Translations under genes and position numbers: made by a program
In this document: positions 12,291-24,745 of the stretch, one piece after another
Numbering within the stretch: position 1 is the first letter of the stretch
How the letters are laid out: each line of letters opens with the position of its first letter
Notes under the pieces: generated by a model
Database searches by the model: none
What the model was told of the DNA's origin: nothing
Seen by the model: the letters and a program-made list of their open reading frames with translations, nothing else
Assembly: GCF_014898055.3 (NCBI RefSeq)
Contig: NW_023601433.1
Location: forward strand, 90,033,106 to 90,097,105
Direction: 5' to 3'
From: Talpa occidentalis
Taxonomy: Eukaryota; Chordata; Mammalia; Eulipotyphla; Talpidae
Length of the DNA: 64,000 nucleotides

Positions 12291-13084
12291 TGGGTGGTTC
12301 AAGAGTGAGCATGAGTGGGTGCAGTCCTGGTTGCCCTAGGTGTTGGGGGGACTCCATCCTGTGGGGGTGCCAAAGGAAAACATTTCAAAGGAGACACTGT
12401 TTTCTGCTCTCTTTTCTGGAGTGTTTTCAAACACACTAAAAGTTCTTAGAAGTAAGAACAGAAGGCATCTATCAGAGACCCCCCGGAGCAACTGACAATC
12501 CAGAGAGTGGGAGACGGGTGAGATCTGAGAGCCGGCGCCCCGGGGTGCCCTCGCTGTGGGGCCCGAGCGGTTCCTGCCCCACCCACCGAGTCTCGGCTTT
12601 GAAGGCGCAGCACAAGGACCCCGCGGCGCTGCACGCCCCAGGACGTGGCCGCCTTGTTTGGGTCCCCGCCAGAGCAGCGGGCGGCACCTGTCCCGCAGGA
12701 CGCGGCTGGGGTGCGCTCACCCTCCCGCAGGCTCGGGAGGCAGAGGACGTGCAGGTGGGCGGGGGGGGGGGGGGGAGCGTGCGGTAAAGCAGCGCGCACG
12801 TCTCTGTTAAGAGAAACCCAATCAGCTGCTCTGGGTAAAAGGGGAGCTCCCCGCCCCCCATCTTTCCTTGCTCCGGCTGCCCCCGGAGACGGCTGTCTCG
12901 TGTGGACGCTTCCAGGTGGACGGTCACGGGCAGGCAGAGCAGGGCGCGCCGGCGGCTGGTGCCTGTGCACGCGGCTCTTCTGAGACGGGTTCGTGGGACT
13001 AGCCCGACGGAAGCACGGAAGCGAGGCTGTGGCGTGACGACACCCCCTGTTCGCGGCCAATGGTCTGTCCCCGTTGACTTCTTC
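12291..13084. other. Intergenic, no gene seen
   Basis: Unique-looking GC-rich sequence with a G run at about 12,760-12,775. Confidence 0.65.
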
Positions 13085-14365
13085 GCAGAAATTTTAATGA
13101 GATTATCTTAAAATTCACACGGAAATGCAATAATAGCCCAAACAACCTTGAAAAAGGAGCAGGCTGGAGGCTGCAGGTTCCTGAATTTAAGCTTACCACC
13201 CGGCTGCAGGGACCCCTCAGAGGGCGCCAGCGGAAGGACAGATCTGTGGCTCCGTTGAACAGAAGGGAGAATGGGAAAGTGACCCTCACATTTATGGCCC
13301 ACTGACCTTCACAAGGGAGACACGGCAGTTCACTGGCGGCAAAGAACAGTTTTTTCACCGACGGGCACTAGGACAACTGAATATCCATAGGCGTGAAGGT
13401 GGACCCGGCCTCACACCACGCGCCAAACTCAACTCAGAGGGCACCACAGACAAAAAGGGGAGAATTAAAGCTGTGAAACTCTTAGAAAAAACCATAAGGG
13501 TAAATCCTCATGACTTTGAATTGGCGATGAATTCTGACATATGACGCTAAGAGCAGATGCAACCAAATAAAAAAAAAGAGAGGCCTCCCTGGTGGCGCAG
13601 GGGTCAAGTCTCAGCACTATGAAGCGATCCACAGCCTCTTCAGCACAAGTTCGATTCCCGGCCAGGGAGCGACCCACAAGGCACAGCAGACCCCTCCTGT
13701 CTCCCCGCTGCTCCCCTCAGCTGTATACTTCAGGTGATCTGTCCTGCTCCCCCCTTTGTCTCTGGTGAATCCTCTCACCCCTGCTGCTCTGGCCTGCACC
13801 CCAGTTCTTGTAGCATAAATAGATAAATCTTTAACAAAAAAAAATCTTAAAAAGAAAAAAATAGATAAATTGGACATCAAAAAATGTTAAATGTTTGTGC
13901 TTCCCAGAACACCATTAAAAAGGGATGACAACTCACATCGCGGGGGACAGTGCAGCGCACATTTCTGAGAAGAGACTCGTCTCTGGCAAATAGGAAGAAC
14001 ATTTGCAGCTCAATAATAAAGACACAAATAGTCCAGCGAAGAAACGGTCTGATCTGAGCAAACTTTCCCCAAGAAGATATGAAGCCACCACCAAGGACAT
14101 GAAAAGATGCTCCGCGTTATCAATCGCACACAAAATGTCCACAACAGGCAAACCCCCGGCACAGAGAGCGGCCCAGCGGCGGCCGGGCCGGACGGGGGCC
14201 AGGGCGGCCTCCGGAGCCTCGCTGTGCGGCGCTGAGTGTTCTGGAACTAGGTCGTGGCGATGGTCGCTCAACCTCGTAACTACACTCAACCCTGCTGGAT
14301 TTCATGCCCCAAAGGGGCCAATTTTATGGCACGAGAATCATAAATTGATTATTTTGATAAAAAGA
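13085..14365 (+). mobile_element. Old L1 3' remnant, split by a SINE
   Basis: AAAATTCACACGGAAATGCA, GTGAAACTCTTAGAAAA, AGATAAATTGGACATCAAAA, CCAAGAAGATATGAAG and TTCTGGAACTAGGTCGTGGC follow the order of mammalian L1 ORF2 and 3' UTR on the plus strand, with deletions. It is far too decayed to encode protein. The SINE at 13582-13850 lies inside it. Confidence 0.85.
13582..13850 (+). mobile_element. tRNA-derived SINE, copy 3, nested in an L1
   Basis: Head GGCCTCCCTGGTGGCGCAGG, box B GTTCGATTCCC, A-rich tail. It interrupts an old L1 exactly where ORF2-like sequence continues on both sides, in an A-rich target, so the duplication is hard to delimit. Confidence 0.9.
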
Positions 14366-15599
14366 GGCCGGGCTTGCGTTCCTGCTGTCAAGAGCGGGTC
14401 CCGTGACGACTTGACAGACAGGACACGGCGGAAGTTGCTCTGCGCCGGCCTCTGCTTCTTGCGCCGAGTCTCAGCCGCCGCGCCGCGGGGAAGCCGGCAG
14501 GCTCCGGGGCAGCTCGGGCGAGGAGCCCAGGTTGCCTGCAACGGGGCGCTGAGCTCCAGCTGAGGAGCTGGAGGCGGGTCCTGGCAGCACCCGCAAAGGC
14601 CCAGCGGACACACACCTGCCCCCCAGCCCCGTCCGAATGGAGTCACAAGAGAAACCAGTGACGCTCGATCTTTCAGCCCGTGAAGCGCGCGTTTGGCCTG
14701 CGAGGCAGCAGCAGCCAGGAGACGTCCCCGCCGGATTCAACGCCGCCGTGTCTCCGTGGCCGTCGCGGCCCCACGAGACGCTGTGTCGTCCTCCCCTGGC
14801 TGCGAGCTCTGTCGCGCCTGCGGGGACCCAGCGGGCGTGAGCCAGGCCGCTCGGCGGGGGGAGCTGATCCCTCTGCTGGCACCGCAGCCTCCCCTCCTCG
14901 CGGGGGTCTTCGCCTGGACCCCCTCAGCGCTCGGATGTGGCCTGGGAAGGAGCATGGGGAACCGGCACTTCCCCTTAAGGAAAACGCTTGCCGTAGTGAC
15001 GGCACACCCAGGCCCGCCGCCCAGAGGCCAGTCTCGGAGGGGTTTGGCAGCGATTCCGCCAGCGCCCACCCGGCGTGGCCGGGCGCGGCATGCACGAGTG
15101 GACGAAGCCGCGAGAGACTGGGGGCGGCACTGGCCCGAGCCCGGGCAGCCCGGGGACAGGGTGTCCAGCTGCCGCCAGGCTCACAGGGGCCTCCGCTGCG
15201 CCTGGGCCTCCCCGGGGCGCGGCCGAGCGAGGAGCAAAGGCAGCTGCCGCGTCGCTGTGGAGACCAGCCCGGGCTTCCGCCTGGGTGTCAGGTGGCTCGT
15301 TGTACCCAGACCTGTGCTCCCCAGTCGGGGGGGGAGCCAGTTCGCGTGACCAAAGAAACGCAGCGTGGCCGTGCTGGTCCCCGAAACTGCCAAGTAGGTG
15401 GGGCGGACACTTACATGGGCACTGGGGGATGGGGCGAGACCCAGGACCCAGTTCTCCCTCAGAGGGAAAGGGTCGCCGCCCCTCGGCCTGGGGGCCATGT
15501 CACCAGTCACCCCGCGGTAGGTGCGCCCAGGGAGCTGCGGCGGTTCCGTGAGTAGCTGTCGGGACACTAGACTTGAGGTCCTGGGCCCGACGTGTACAA
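14366..15599. other. Intergenic, CpG-rich, no gene seen
   Basis: CpG-dense from about 14,450 to 15,260, which could be an orphan CpG island. No exon is recognised. Confidence 0.55.
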
Positions 15600-15835
15600 G
15601 CATGTAGGTGTGTGTGTGTATGCACATGTGTGCCTATGTTCATGCTTGCATGGTGCAGGGTGTTCCGGTGAGTGCAAACATGTCTGCACATGCACACGTG
15701 TCCATGAGACCCGTGTGGTGCACACACATGCCTGTGTTCATGCATGCGCTTGTGCCTGTGTGTGCCGTGTTCCTTGTGTGCAAGCATGTCTGTGTGTGCC
15801 CATGTGCAAGCATGCATGTGTCTGTGCCACACGGG
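15600..15835. repeat. Alternating TG/CA-rich tract
   Basis: About 235 bases of imperfect TGTGTGTATGCACATG-type alternation between purines and pyrimidines. Confidence 0.85.
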
Positions 15836-17170
15836 GCACTTGGGCCCTGGCCAGGTGCACATAGGGAAGAGTGAACACGTGGGAGGCAGCCGGGCAGGCG
15901 CGGGGCAGGCACGGCCCCTCCCTCTCAGCCTGCAGGAGAGCCGCCCCCGCCACCCGGCCCTGGCCCCGGCCCCGCCTCGGCGGGACACTCAACCTCTGTT
16001 GCTGGAGCCACCCAGCTCGTGCCCTCGGGAAATGAGCGCCGTGGCCCGAGACACGGAGCCAGCAGGGGCTCAGCGTGGACTTCCTGCCACACAGCAAGAA
16101 GCCAGCTGTGCAGCGGCACAGACTTGCCCCTCGCAAACCTCAGGTGTCAGCGTGGCTCGCGGCCTCCCTGCGCTGCGGCCGCCCAGCGCGGGCCTCGGCC
16201 TTTCCCGTCATCGGCGCCGCGGCACCGCCGTCCACTACGAACGATCTGACGGCCCAGCCCCCACGGACCATCGGCAGGGCAGTGACCAGGGCAGGCAGGC
16301 GGACAGCAGACCTCTCGCCGCCTCGGGAGTGGCGAAACGCATCCTCATGGGGACCCCCAGCGGGAAACATTTCGGGTTATTTATGCAACCAGCACACTTG
16401 ACTGTGGATAAACCCAAAGTCAAGGTTTTAGAAATATGGACCATTTTCAGCCGAAAACCACCCACAGTTGCTTTCACGCTTTAAACCCCCTCATCAAGGA
16501 AACTCCGTCACGAAAGGCGACTTTAAACATTCCAGCCTGGGAGGGAAAAGCATCCTCTCGTGAAGGTTTATTTCCACTCATAACTGAGCCACACGTTTAA
16601 ATTTTTAACTTCTATGTCTTTGATACACCACTATCTACGTGACAAACTGTCTCTCCTGCCTGCAGAGTCCCGGAGATCAACTCCTCACTAGGGGAAGCCG
16701 TGCCGGAGCCCACAGCGCACCGGCGGATTCCCCCGAAAGCAAAGGCATTAAACAAGATTTGCAGCATCGAGCTATGTGACAAATATATAAGAGAAGCTTT
16801 GAGGTTTACAAACGAAGAACACTTTCATCGCGGAGAGGAGGCGTTAAAAACCGAGAGGCATATTTAAACGAGGAGAGAAAGCGAAGCCTGTGCAAGTGTC
16901 CCTCGCTGGCAAAGAATTTCTTGTGTTTCTATAAATGTGACTTGAAATTTGACCTTAGTGCAAAAAAAAAGCCTGCTGAGGACACGCCTCCAGGAAATAA
17001 ACACAATGACCCAGTCAGGAAGGCTCTGGCCTTGTGAGCTGGAGTGACAGGTTGTGGGCTTGTTCTCACGGGACAGTCCTCGACTTACAAATGATTTTAT
17101 TAAAATACAGAATCTTTGCAAAGATGCTGGAAAGATCACAAGAAAATAAATGATTTTCAAGGGTCTGGAA
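15836..17170. other. Intergenic, with AT-rich island
   Basis: GC-rich to about 16,350, then an AT-rich, repeat-poor stretch at 16,360-17,170 with no coding evidence. Confidence 0.6.
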
Positions 17171-17330
17171 TTTTTTAAATAAATTTATTGAGCTATAACT
17201 AGAGGCAATAAAATTCACCCTTTTACAGTTTACAATTGAGCGGCTCTTAGTGCGTCCACATGGCTAGACACCCTCCACCAATATGGAATTCCAGAAGGCT
17301 CTCATCAGCACAAAAAGAAGCCACAACCCC
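17171..17330 (-). mobile_element. L1 3'-end remnant
   Basis: AATTTATTGAGCTATAACTA, AATAAAATTCACCCTTTTAC and the following ACAGTTTACAATTGAGCGG match the reverse complement of old L1M 3' ends. Further decayed L1 sequence may extend to about 18,300. Confidence 0.75.
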
Positions 17331-18359
17331 CTTGGCCTCGCCCGGCCTCGCCGGGCCTGCCGGCTGCTCCTGCCCCAAGGGGGCCCTTCTCCACCCTGGC
17401 CCTGCCCGCTCTGTGGCACCGATTCTTGCCCGTGCCACCTGGTGTCTCGTCGCTGCCCCTACCGAGTGCTCCCCCACTGCACGGTGCCGCGCACGCAGCG
17501 GGTCCTGCCGCGGCCGGCAAGCATCTGAGAAGTGTCCACCTTTTGGAGCTGGGGGCGGACGCCCACGGGTGCCGCTGCTGGGCCTCATGGGAGCTCCGGG
17601 CCGGGTGTTGGAGGTCCCCGCTATTCACCTCACCCCGATGGCCACATCGTGAAGGGCATCCCCCGCCGCCGCAGGGCGGGGTCCTGCCCTTACACGCCCA
17701 CGGCCAGGCACGCAGGCCCTGGCCACAGCCCGCCCGGGGTCACCCTCTCCCATTTCAGAGACACAAGTAAGGACCAGGGCGGAGGACGGAGCCCCTGCGG
17801 GTGCTCACAGTCCGGTGAGGGCCGAGTCCCGGAAGGTAATTCCATAAGCGATTCATAGAATGCGGCCCAGGCCTCCGCCTCCTGTTTCCATTTAAAACAG
17901 TCTGTGACCACTTCCACCGCCCGCTCTGGCCCACTCTCTTGTGACGTCATCGATGCTTGCTGCCCGGCTTTCCTTCCGTGCGTGCTCCCCTCTGAGCGGG
18001 TGCGCGTGGCTTCCCCGTGGAACGGAGCCTAAAGAGGCCTCAGTCTTGGAGCGGAGCTCAGACTCGGGAGTGCTCGCGTGTCCCCACGCTGCCCGTCGGG
18101 GACAGGTCAGTATCTTTTTAGACTTTGGATGAGCATAAAGCGAAATTCCTTCCTTTCTGCACTTCCTCGATGACTAGTAAGATTCCCCGCCGTGGGTTTG
18201 CTCACGTGTCAGCCGTCTGTGTGGCCACCTGGTCTCCCCACGTTCCCATCAGGCACCTCGGCTGTGGTCCTGGACGTGGAATGTCAGGATATTTTGGTTT
18301 GGTTCAGCCTTAGCCAAAGACATTTTCTCGTTTGTTGTTTGCATTGTGTGTTAGCTGTC
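17331..18359. other. Intergenic, no gene seen
   Basis: GC-rich, then mixed; possibly further decayed L1 in its right part (about 18,180-18,350). Confidence 0.5.
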
Positions 18360-18372
18360 GACAGTCTTTAAC

Positions 18373-18693
18373 CTTTTTTTTCTTTTTTTTCCTTTTTTTT
18401 TTTTATAGAGGCATGTTTTATTTATTTATTTGTTTGTTTGTTTGTTTATACCAGCACTGGGCACAGTCAGAGGCGCGGGAGGGTGAGAGGATTCACCAAA
18501 GCCAGAGCGGGGAGCAGAGCAGGCAGAAGGACCGAAGGACACTGGGAGGGGAGCAGCGGGCGGCAGGAGAGGTCTGCGCGCCATGGGGGACCCTCCTGGG
18601 AGGCCGGGGAGCAGCCGGGGATCGAACCGGCGCCACAGAGGCCGCGGGCAGCTTCACAACCCAGCGCTCAACCGCTGCGCCACCGGGGAGGCC
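18373..18693 (-). mobile_element. tRNA-derived SINE, copy 4
   Basis: Minus strand. The tail appears on the plus strand as long T runs and (TTTA)n(TTTG)n. The head ends GGGGAGGCC. A 13-base duplication GACAGTCTTTAAC flanks it (18360-18372 and 18695-18707). Confidence 0.92.
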
Positions 18694-18707
18694 CGACAGT
18701 CTTTAAC

Positions 18708-20149
18708 TTTACAAAAAAGCTTAAACATGAATTTGGCCACGGTGACATTTTTCCCCTTAACACCTATGGGGGTCTGAGCCTCTTACCCTGGGAAAGAATT
18801 CACCGTGGAAACAGGCATCTCCACGCAACACTGCGTCGTAAAATTTCTTCAGTTTGATTTAAAAATTGAAGTATGTAAACCACGTGAAGTGTGTTTAGAG
18901 AAAGTCACAAGCCCGGGATTTCCAGCAGCGCCGTTCCCAGCGGTCACGGCCTGTCCTCCTGCCGGAGCTGCTGGCTCGGTTACTTGCTCTGCCCGACTCC
19001 ACATCCGGCCCCAGCGACTCCCTCCAAGTCGGCCGACCCTAACCGCGGTCAGCACTCAACACACATGCCGCCAGCACCGGCCCTTTCTGGTTACGCTGCT
19101 TCAAACAACTTACCCAGCGCAACGAGGGCACAGAAACGGCAGAGAGATTTAAACAAGGAAAATGTAGAGGAAGGATCATTTATTTATGACGAAAGGTTAA
19201 TTATAAAATACAGCGTCCCCGGGACTGAGGAAAGCACCAGGCGGGACAAGCTGGGCAGGGCCCTTCCCTGGATGGGTCAGACCTTGCTGGACACATGGCA
19301 GCAGCGGCTCCCTGGGTGGCTGACCAGTTCCTGCTTTGCCCAGGCTAAGGATCCCAGTGGCCGGGCGGCCAGCGTGCCCTCTATCGAGCACCAGGGGAGC
19401 CCCCGCTGGCCAGGTGCCTGGCATGCTCCGAGAGGTCCAGGTGTCCATGTGGAGGGCACTCCGGACGTGCGGCAGGGCAGCCGGCGGAGGACGTGTGCCC
19501 CGTGTGAGCGCCGAGGAAGCCTGCTGACCGCTGGCCCGCACACCTGCTGGCCTGCTGAGCTTCTCTCTGCGGGCTTGAATCATTTGTCCTAGCCCCCAAA
19601 TTCATGCCAATGGCATTGAATTAAATATTTTCATTATTTTAGAGAAAATAATGCCTTTGCAACACTCAGCCTTGCTGTCCAGGAACGCAAACGCCCTCTA
19701 TTTATTTGTTTAGTGTCGGTCAAGTTTAGAGCTTCCTCTGATACATGCTGTTTATTTCATCCGCTTGCTTTTCACTACGACATCGTTTCTATTAATTCCC
19801 CTTTTGCATTCGCTAAAACATTATCAAATACAGTCGGCGATCGTTCAAATCTGATTCTGAGTCTCAGGGGAACGCCCCCTCGCACGCAGGGTGAGGCCGC
19901 CCCTCTCTACTCCTCGTTTTCTTTGTGTTTCATCAAAAGCCTCCAGAGCTTTGATCCAGCTGATCGAGGGTTTTCTCCTTCAATCGGTTCATGTGACGAG
20001 TTATTTCAACAGTCTCCGGGCGACGGGCGGCCCGAGCTCCGTGAGCCCCGCGGGCCGTGGCGCGGCGCCTTTCAGCACAGGGCTGGCTTCCGCGGGCAAG
20101 CATTTCCTCCAGGCCTCACAGGAGCAGGGCCTGTGCTGCTCTTCCACGG
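18708..20149. other. Intergenic, with AT-rich island
   Basis: The stretch 19,600-19,880 is AT-rich and repeat-poor. The rest is unique-looking with no exon. Confidence 0.6.
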
Positions 20150-20499
20150 TGCAGTCAGGAGGGCACAGGGCGGGTTTTCTAAGACTCGAGCAGACGGGTG
20201 AAGGGGCTGCAGAGCCCCCGGTGCTTTCCCAGCCTTTGTGGGGCTTTTACATGGGGCGCAGCAACCAGGCACCCGCAGGCAGGGGTGGGGGTGGGCAGGA
20301 GGCCTGCGGACCCCCAAACCTCCCCCCGCCCGGCCTCTCTCCCCTTCTCTCTCCCGCCTCTGCTGCTCCTGCGGATGTCTCAACGCCGAGCCATGGCCCC
20401 CGGCAGGGCCCACCACAGCCGCACCGTGACAGCGGCAGGGCCATCAGGCGGGCGGCCCCAGCGGCGCGGGCAGAAAAGCCTGCAACCATGTCCCCTGCA
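20150..20499 (-). mobile_element. Solo LTR, copy 2
   Basis: 350 bp on the minus strand. Ends read TGCAGTCAGG..CCCTGCA on the plus strand; flanks CACGG and CCCGG fit a five-base duplication with one mismatch. It is closest to the copy at 25952: both share GGTTGCAGGCTTTTCTGCC-like starts and GTAAAAGC before the poly(A) region. Its AATAAA has decayed. Confidence 0.8.
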
Positions 20500-20617
20500 C
20501 CCGGCCCGGCCTTGCGGCATCCAGACCAGAGAGACGGGCAGTTTCTGTGGCTCCGACCGCTCAGCGTCCAGACCACTCGGTCTGTCACGGTGGCCCCAGG
20601 AAACGACTATGGGGCGA

Positions 20618-20710
20618 GATTATGATTCTTGTACAAATCAGGGCGGGCGCCCAGAGAGGCTGTGTGGCCGGCTGCGGTCGCACAGCGAGTGGTGGGGGCC
20701 AGGAATGTCC
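20618..20710 (+). mobile_element. MIR SINE remnant
   Basis: CGCCCAGAGAGGCTGTGTGG, then GGTCGCACAGCGAGTGGTGG, follow the MIR core (cAGAGAGGt..GGTCACACAGCtAGT). It is an ancient mammal-wide repeat. Confidence 0.7.
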
Positions 20711-23039
20711 TCAGGCAGCTGGAAGACACCCGGCGCAGGACAGTGACGGAGAGCGTGGGCCTGGAGCTTCACGTGTCTCTCGGCTCCACGCGCCTCCTCC
20801 AGGTCTCCTTCTGGCTCCATCCTGCTCCTCCTTCCTCAGTCTCCTCTGCAGCTTCTTCAATCCCTGCTCAGCTCCGCCCTCCTTTTTGGGTGGGGCAGGG
20901 AGCCTGGAACCTTCCGCCTTCCTGGGGACCAAGGACCAATCCTATTACACTGGCACTGCACCCCGCATCTGTCACCGGGTCGGTGCTCCGGGTCCCCGAG
21001 AGGCAGCGTCGGGCCGGCAGGTGGGAGCCAGGTGCGTGCCGAGTGTGTAACGGGTGCATTTCTGGTCTCCCACAGCAAACAGAGGCCTAGAAAGCTGAGC
21101 AGGGCATGAAGGGGCTCAGACTTGGGAACCGGCAGAGACTGACTTCACACGTGGAGCCCCAGAGCGGAGCCCCGAGCAGAGCCTGCTGGGAGAGGGTATC
21201 CCGAGGCCTCCTGGCCAGCCATGGGCAGTCCCGCGCTGCGCCCCAACCTCCTGCCCCAGCGGGGAGGTGTCTCCTGGGCTAGTCCAGCAAACTCACGGGG
21301 GCCCTTACCACACCCAGACCAGGGCTGTGCCTCCAACCCTAAGTCAGAGGCAGGAAGACTAGCACCAGCCCAGGAGCCCGCAGCTCCGGGCCCGCAGCAG
21401 CTAGAGCAGCAGCCCCTCCACCCTCCCGCGGGCGTCATCTTCTCATTTGGGGGGAAAATGACAAAACGAAGCTCAAAGACCCCGCGCCTCGGAGCCTGGG
21501 TTCTACCCAAGAAGCAAGATGACATTTTCCCACACGCGAGCCTGTCCGCGGATTAGAGGCAACATTTCAAAAGTCATTCTGCAGCTTAGGAAAACACACG
21601 TCAGCAATTACTGTTTCCTTTTCCATGTAACCAGAGTCCCGCACACAACTGCAAAGCTGAGATCTAAGGTTCCGATCAGCCCTTTAATCCTGCCCGAGGC
21701 TTCGGGGCCTTCCTGCTCCTTATGAGGAGGCCCCAGGCCAGCAGCCGCCTGAGCCTCAGGAAAAAAAAGAGGAAAAGACAAGGGCGAGCGGGGCAGACGG
21801 GGCCCGGACCTGTGCCAAGAGGGGCTGCGCGGCTCCCCTGCCCCACGGCAGCCCTGGTGCGGGCGGCGCCGGGCGAGGGGGGACGTGCCTCCCCGCCGAC
21901 CGCCCGGCCCCTCGCCGGCCAGGAGCGCCCCCCTTTGTCGCCCAAACCGATCTGCTCCCGGGCTGGCTGGCGGGCGGCCCCGGGCGCTGGTCCCGCCGTG
22001 GGCGGGGCTGGACGCAGCGGCTGCTCGGGACGATGTCTCGGGGCAGGCGGCCGCCTTGCCGGCCTGTGGCTGCGCTGGGAGCTCAGCGCCACCCCGGCTC
22101 GGGCCGCCCACGGGGGCCTCGGTGCACCCACGGCCGCCTTGCTGCCCCGTGTCTGTCCTGGGGCCACCGCCTGTGGCCAGCCGGCGGGGAGGGGTGTCCT
22201 CGCAGGGGAGCACAGAAGGGGGTGAGGCAGGAACAGCCCGGGCAGGCAACCCCCGGCTCTCTGTCCCGTGGATCTCCGGGCCGCTGACGCCACGGCCCCC
22301 AGGCTGGGCCGCCCGGGAGTTCCGAGAGGAGCCCTCAGCTGCCCGGCCTTCTAGGAGAAGGGCGGCCCTCCTGTGGGTCTGAGGCAGATTCTGCATTGGG
22401 GCCCGGCGATCTCTGGGTCGAGGGTCTAGGCTGGAAGGACAGCAGCATGCTCAGGCCCCAGTCAGGAGCAGCCGCACTTCCTGCCCGCGCTCTGTGACCA
22501 CTGCGCCCCCAGACTGTCCGCTACGGCCCAGGCTCTCCCAGGACGGATCTCATAGGACATCAGAGGCCCCACGCCCCGGGGAGACCCAGTGGCCGGGTCC
22601 TGGGGGTGCGGCTATGACCCCAGTGCGCAGCCTGGCCCCAGAGACACTGGCAGCCCCATGTCACCATGAGCCCCCGGGCAGCTGTGGTTCATCTTCCTCT
22701 CCCCGGCCATCAGCTGCGCTGGTCCCAGAGGCCAGTGCTCACAGAGGTGCCCCCCATGGGTTGCGCTAACCCTGCTGGGCATGCTGAGGGCCAGGCACAC
22801 GCTGCGTTCTGCTGTACAAATGCCACTTAGCAATGCGCCCTGTCCTGCATATTCCTCTACGCAGTGCCCAGCGGCCTCTCCTGAGATGCTGCGGGCACCT
22901 GCTGACTCCCCCGCCCAGGCGTCCGGCCTCCGCAGACACCTCCCTCCTGTTTACACTCGCACAGCAAATGGGCCTTTGGGAAATCCCAGTTCCTCTTGCC
23001 CCATTTCTTTGTTCTGTTTCCATTTAAGATGGGCCAGGC
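20711..23039. other. Intergenic, CpG-rich, no gene seen
   Basis: The CpG-dense core is about 21,780-22,330. No coding similarity is recognised. Confidence 0.6.
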
Positions 23040-23400
23040 TGCAAAAATGAAAATACAGACACACGTCACACCACACACCGACACACACATAGACACAGAC
23101 ACACATAGGCACACAGACGCACACAGACACACACGTAGACACATAGACACAGACACACACACACAGACACAGAGACACATGTAAACACATGCACACATGA
23201 CACAGAAACGAGGACACACACACATGTACACACACGCACACACCGTACACAGAGACACCGAACACTCAAATGTACATGTGTGGGACACAGATCCATGGGC
23301 ATGTATGTTTGTGTGTTCTGTGCATGCATGGCACAGAGACAGGTTGCACACATGTGCGTGCATGCACACTCACAGGCACACACGGCAGAGCACACGGGCT
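23040..23400. repeat. Imperfect CACAGA/CACACA tract
   Basis: Roughly 230 bases dominated by ACACAGACACACA-like units, then a mixed CATGTGTG segment to about 23,400. Confidence 0.88.
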
Positions 23401-23937
23401 CACAGAGGCCTCGAGAGAGCAGGGCCCAAGGCCCACGTGCTGCCGCACTGCGTGGGGACCGTGGGAGCAAGGGCGCCCTGAGGAAATGCTGCCCTCGCCA
23501 CACAGGGTCCGCTCACCAGAATTCTGGAGCGTCCCCTTCAAGACGGCTTTGCCCCCGACTGTCACCAGGTGCGTGAATGCGCCCTAGGCCCCACGCTGAC
23601 GCAGCCCCGGCCCCAGCAGCCCCTTCCTCCGCGCAAACTCGCGGCGAGGGAGAGGCCGTCCCCATCCGACACCCCAGAGGAGCACAGAATCCACGGGAAG
23701 GGCACGCGGAGAGGCTGCCCCACGGCTCCCAGGCGCCCACCCCTGGGCCCCACCCGAGACAGAGGGGATGCTCAGACCCGCGCAGCACTCGGAGGACGGG
23801 GGCGCTGGGAAGGCGGCCTGGGCCAGTCCGCATCCGAAACAACCACATCTGCCCGTGACTTCCGGGAGCTGGAGGGAGGTGGTTGGGATCCTCACTGCGC
23901 TGCGAAGCCCTCTGCTCTCAGGCTCACTCTGGAGGGG

Positions 23938-24045
23938 ACCCCAGCCCCTTCCCCACCTCCCCCGTCTCCCCCCAGCTCCTCCCCCAGCCCCATTCCCCGC
24001 TCCCCCAGCCCCTCCCCCAGCTCCCCCCAGCCCCGCCATCCCAGG
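23938..24045. repeat. C-rich CCCCAGCTCCTCCC tandem tract
   Basis: Imperfect units of about 12-18 bases (CCCCCAGCCCC, CCCCCAGCTCC). The reverse strand is G-rich. Confidence 0.75.
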
Positions 24046-24547
24046 GCAGTAAATAGTGTGTTCACGGCCTTGATGGCTCGTCCGTTTCTCTCCCGACAAA
24101 GCTGCACTCAGATGCTTCTCAAATCTCGTTTCCGAGCTGGAACCCGCTGACCCCCGGAGAGCCCGGCGGGCCGCTAGCGAGTAACCCCCTGGGACAGCGC
24201 CCAGGGCGAGGGGGCTCATCGGGCGCGAGCACGCCCGCATAACCGCGCTGTTTGCATGAAGACTCCGTCTGCATTGACAGTGAAGCAAGAGAGACGACGG
24301 CCGGGAAGTCCCAGCACCTCTGCACCCGGCCTGGCCTGGAGGCTTCCCGTGGGAGGTCGGGCGTGGAACTCTGACCCCACAGGCTGCATCCCTGCCGCGC
24401 ACCTGCCTTCCGGGGCTTTGTGATGGCAACAGCTGTTGCTTTTTTGTTGTAAGAAGAACGTCCATCCACAAAAATGAGTAAGGGAGAAAACGCAAATAGG
24501 GAGCACCGCTATTGTCCCAGGCGCCTGCCCTTGCAGAGTTGTGGGCT
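24046..24547. other. Intergenic, no gene seen
   Basis: Unique-looking sequence between the C-rich and CACACC tracts; nothing else is recognised. Confidence 0.6.
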
Positions 24548-24745
24548 ATGTGCACACCCCCTACACCCCCCACGCACACCCCACACACACCCCACACACA
24601 CACCCTACACACCCCACACACACCCCACAACCCGCACACCCCCCACAACCCATACACCCTGTATACATGCATGCACATGCCACACACATTAAGTGCACAC
24701 ACCAGATACATACACATACACACCACACACATGCACATAAGTATA
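24548..24745. repeat. CACACCCC repeat grading into CACATA
   Basis: Units such as CACCCCACACACAC in the left part, then TACACATACACACC toward the right. Confidence 0.88.
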
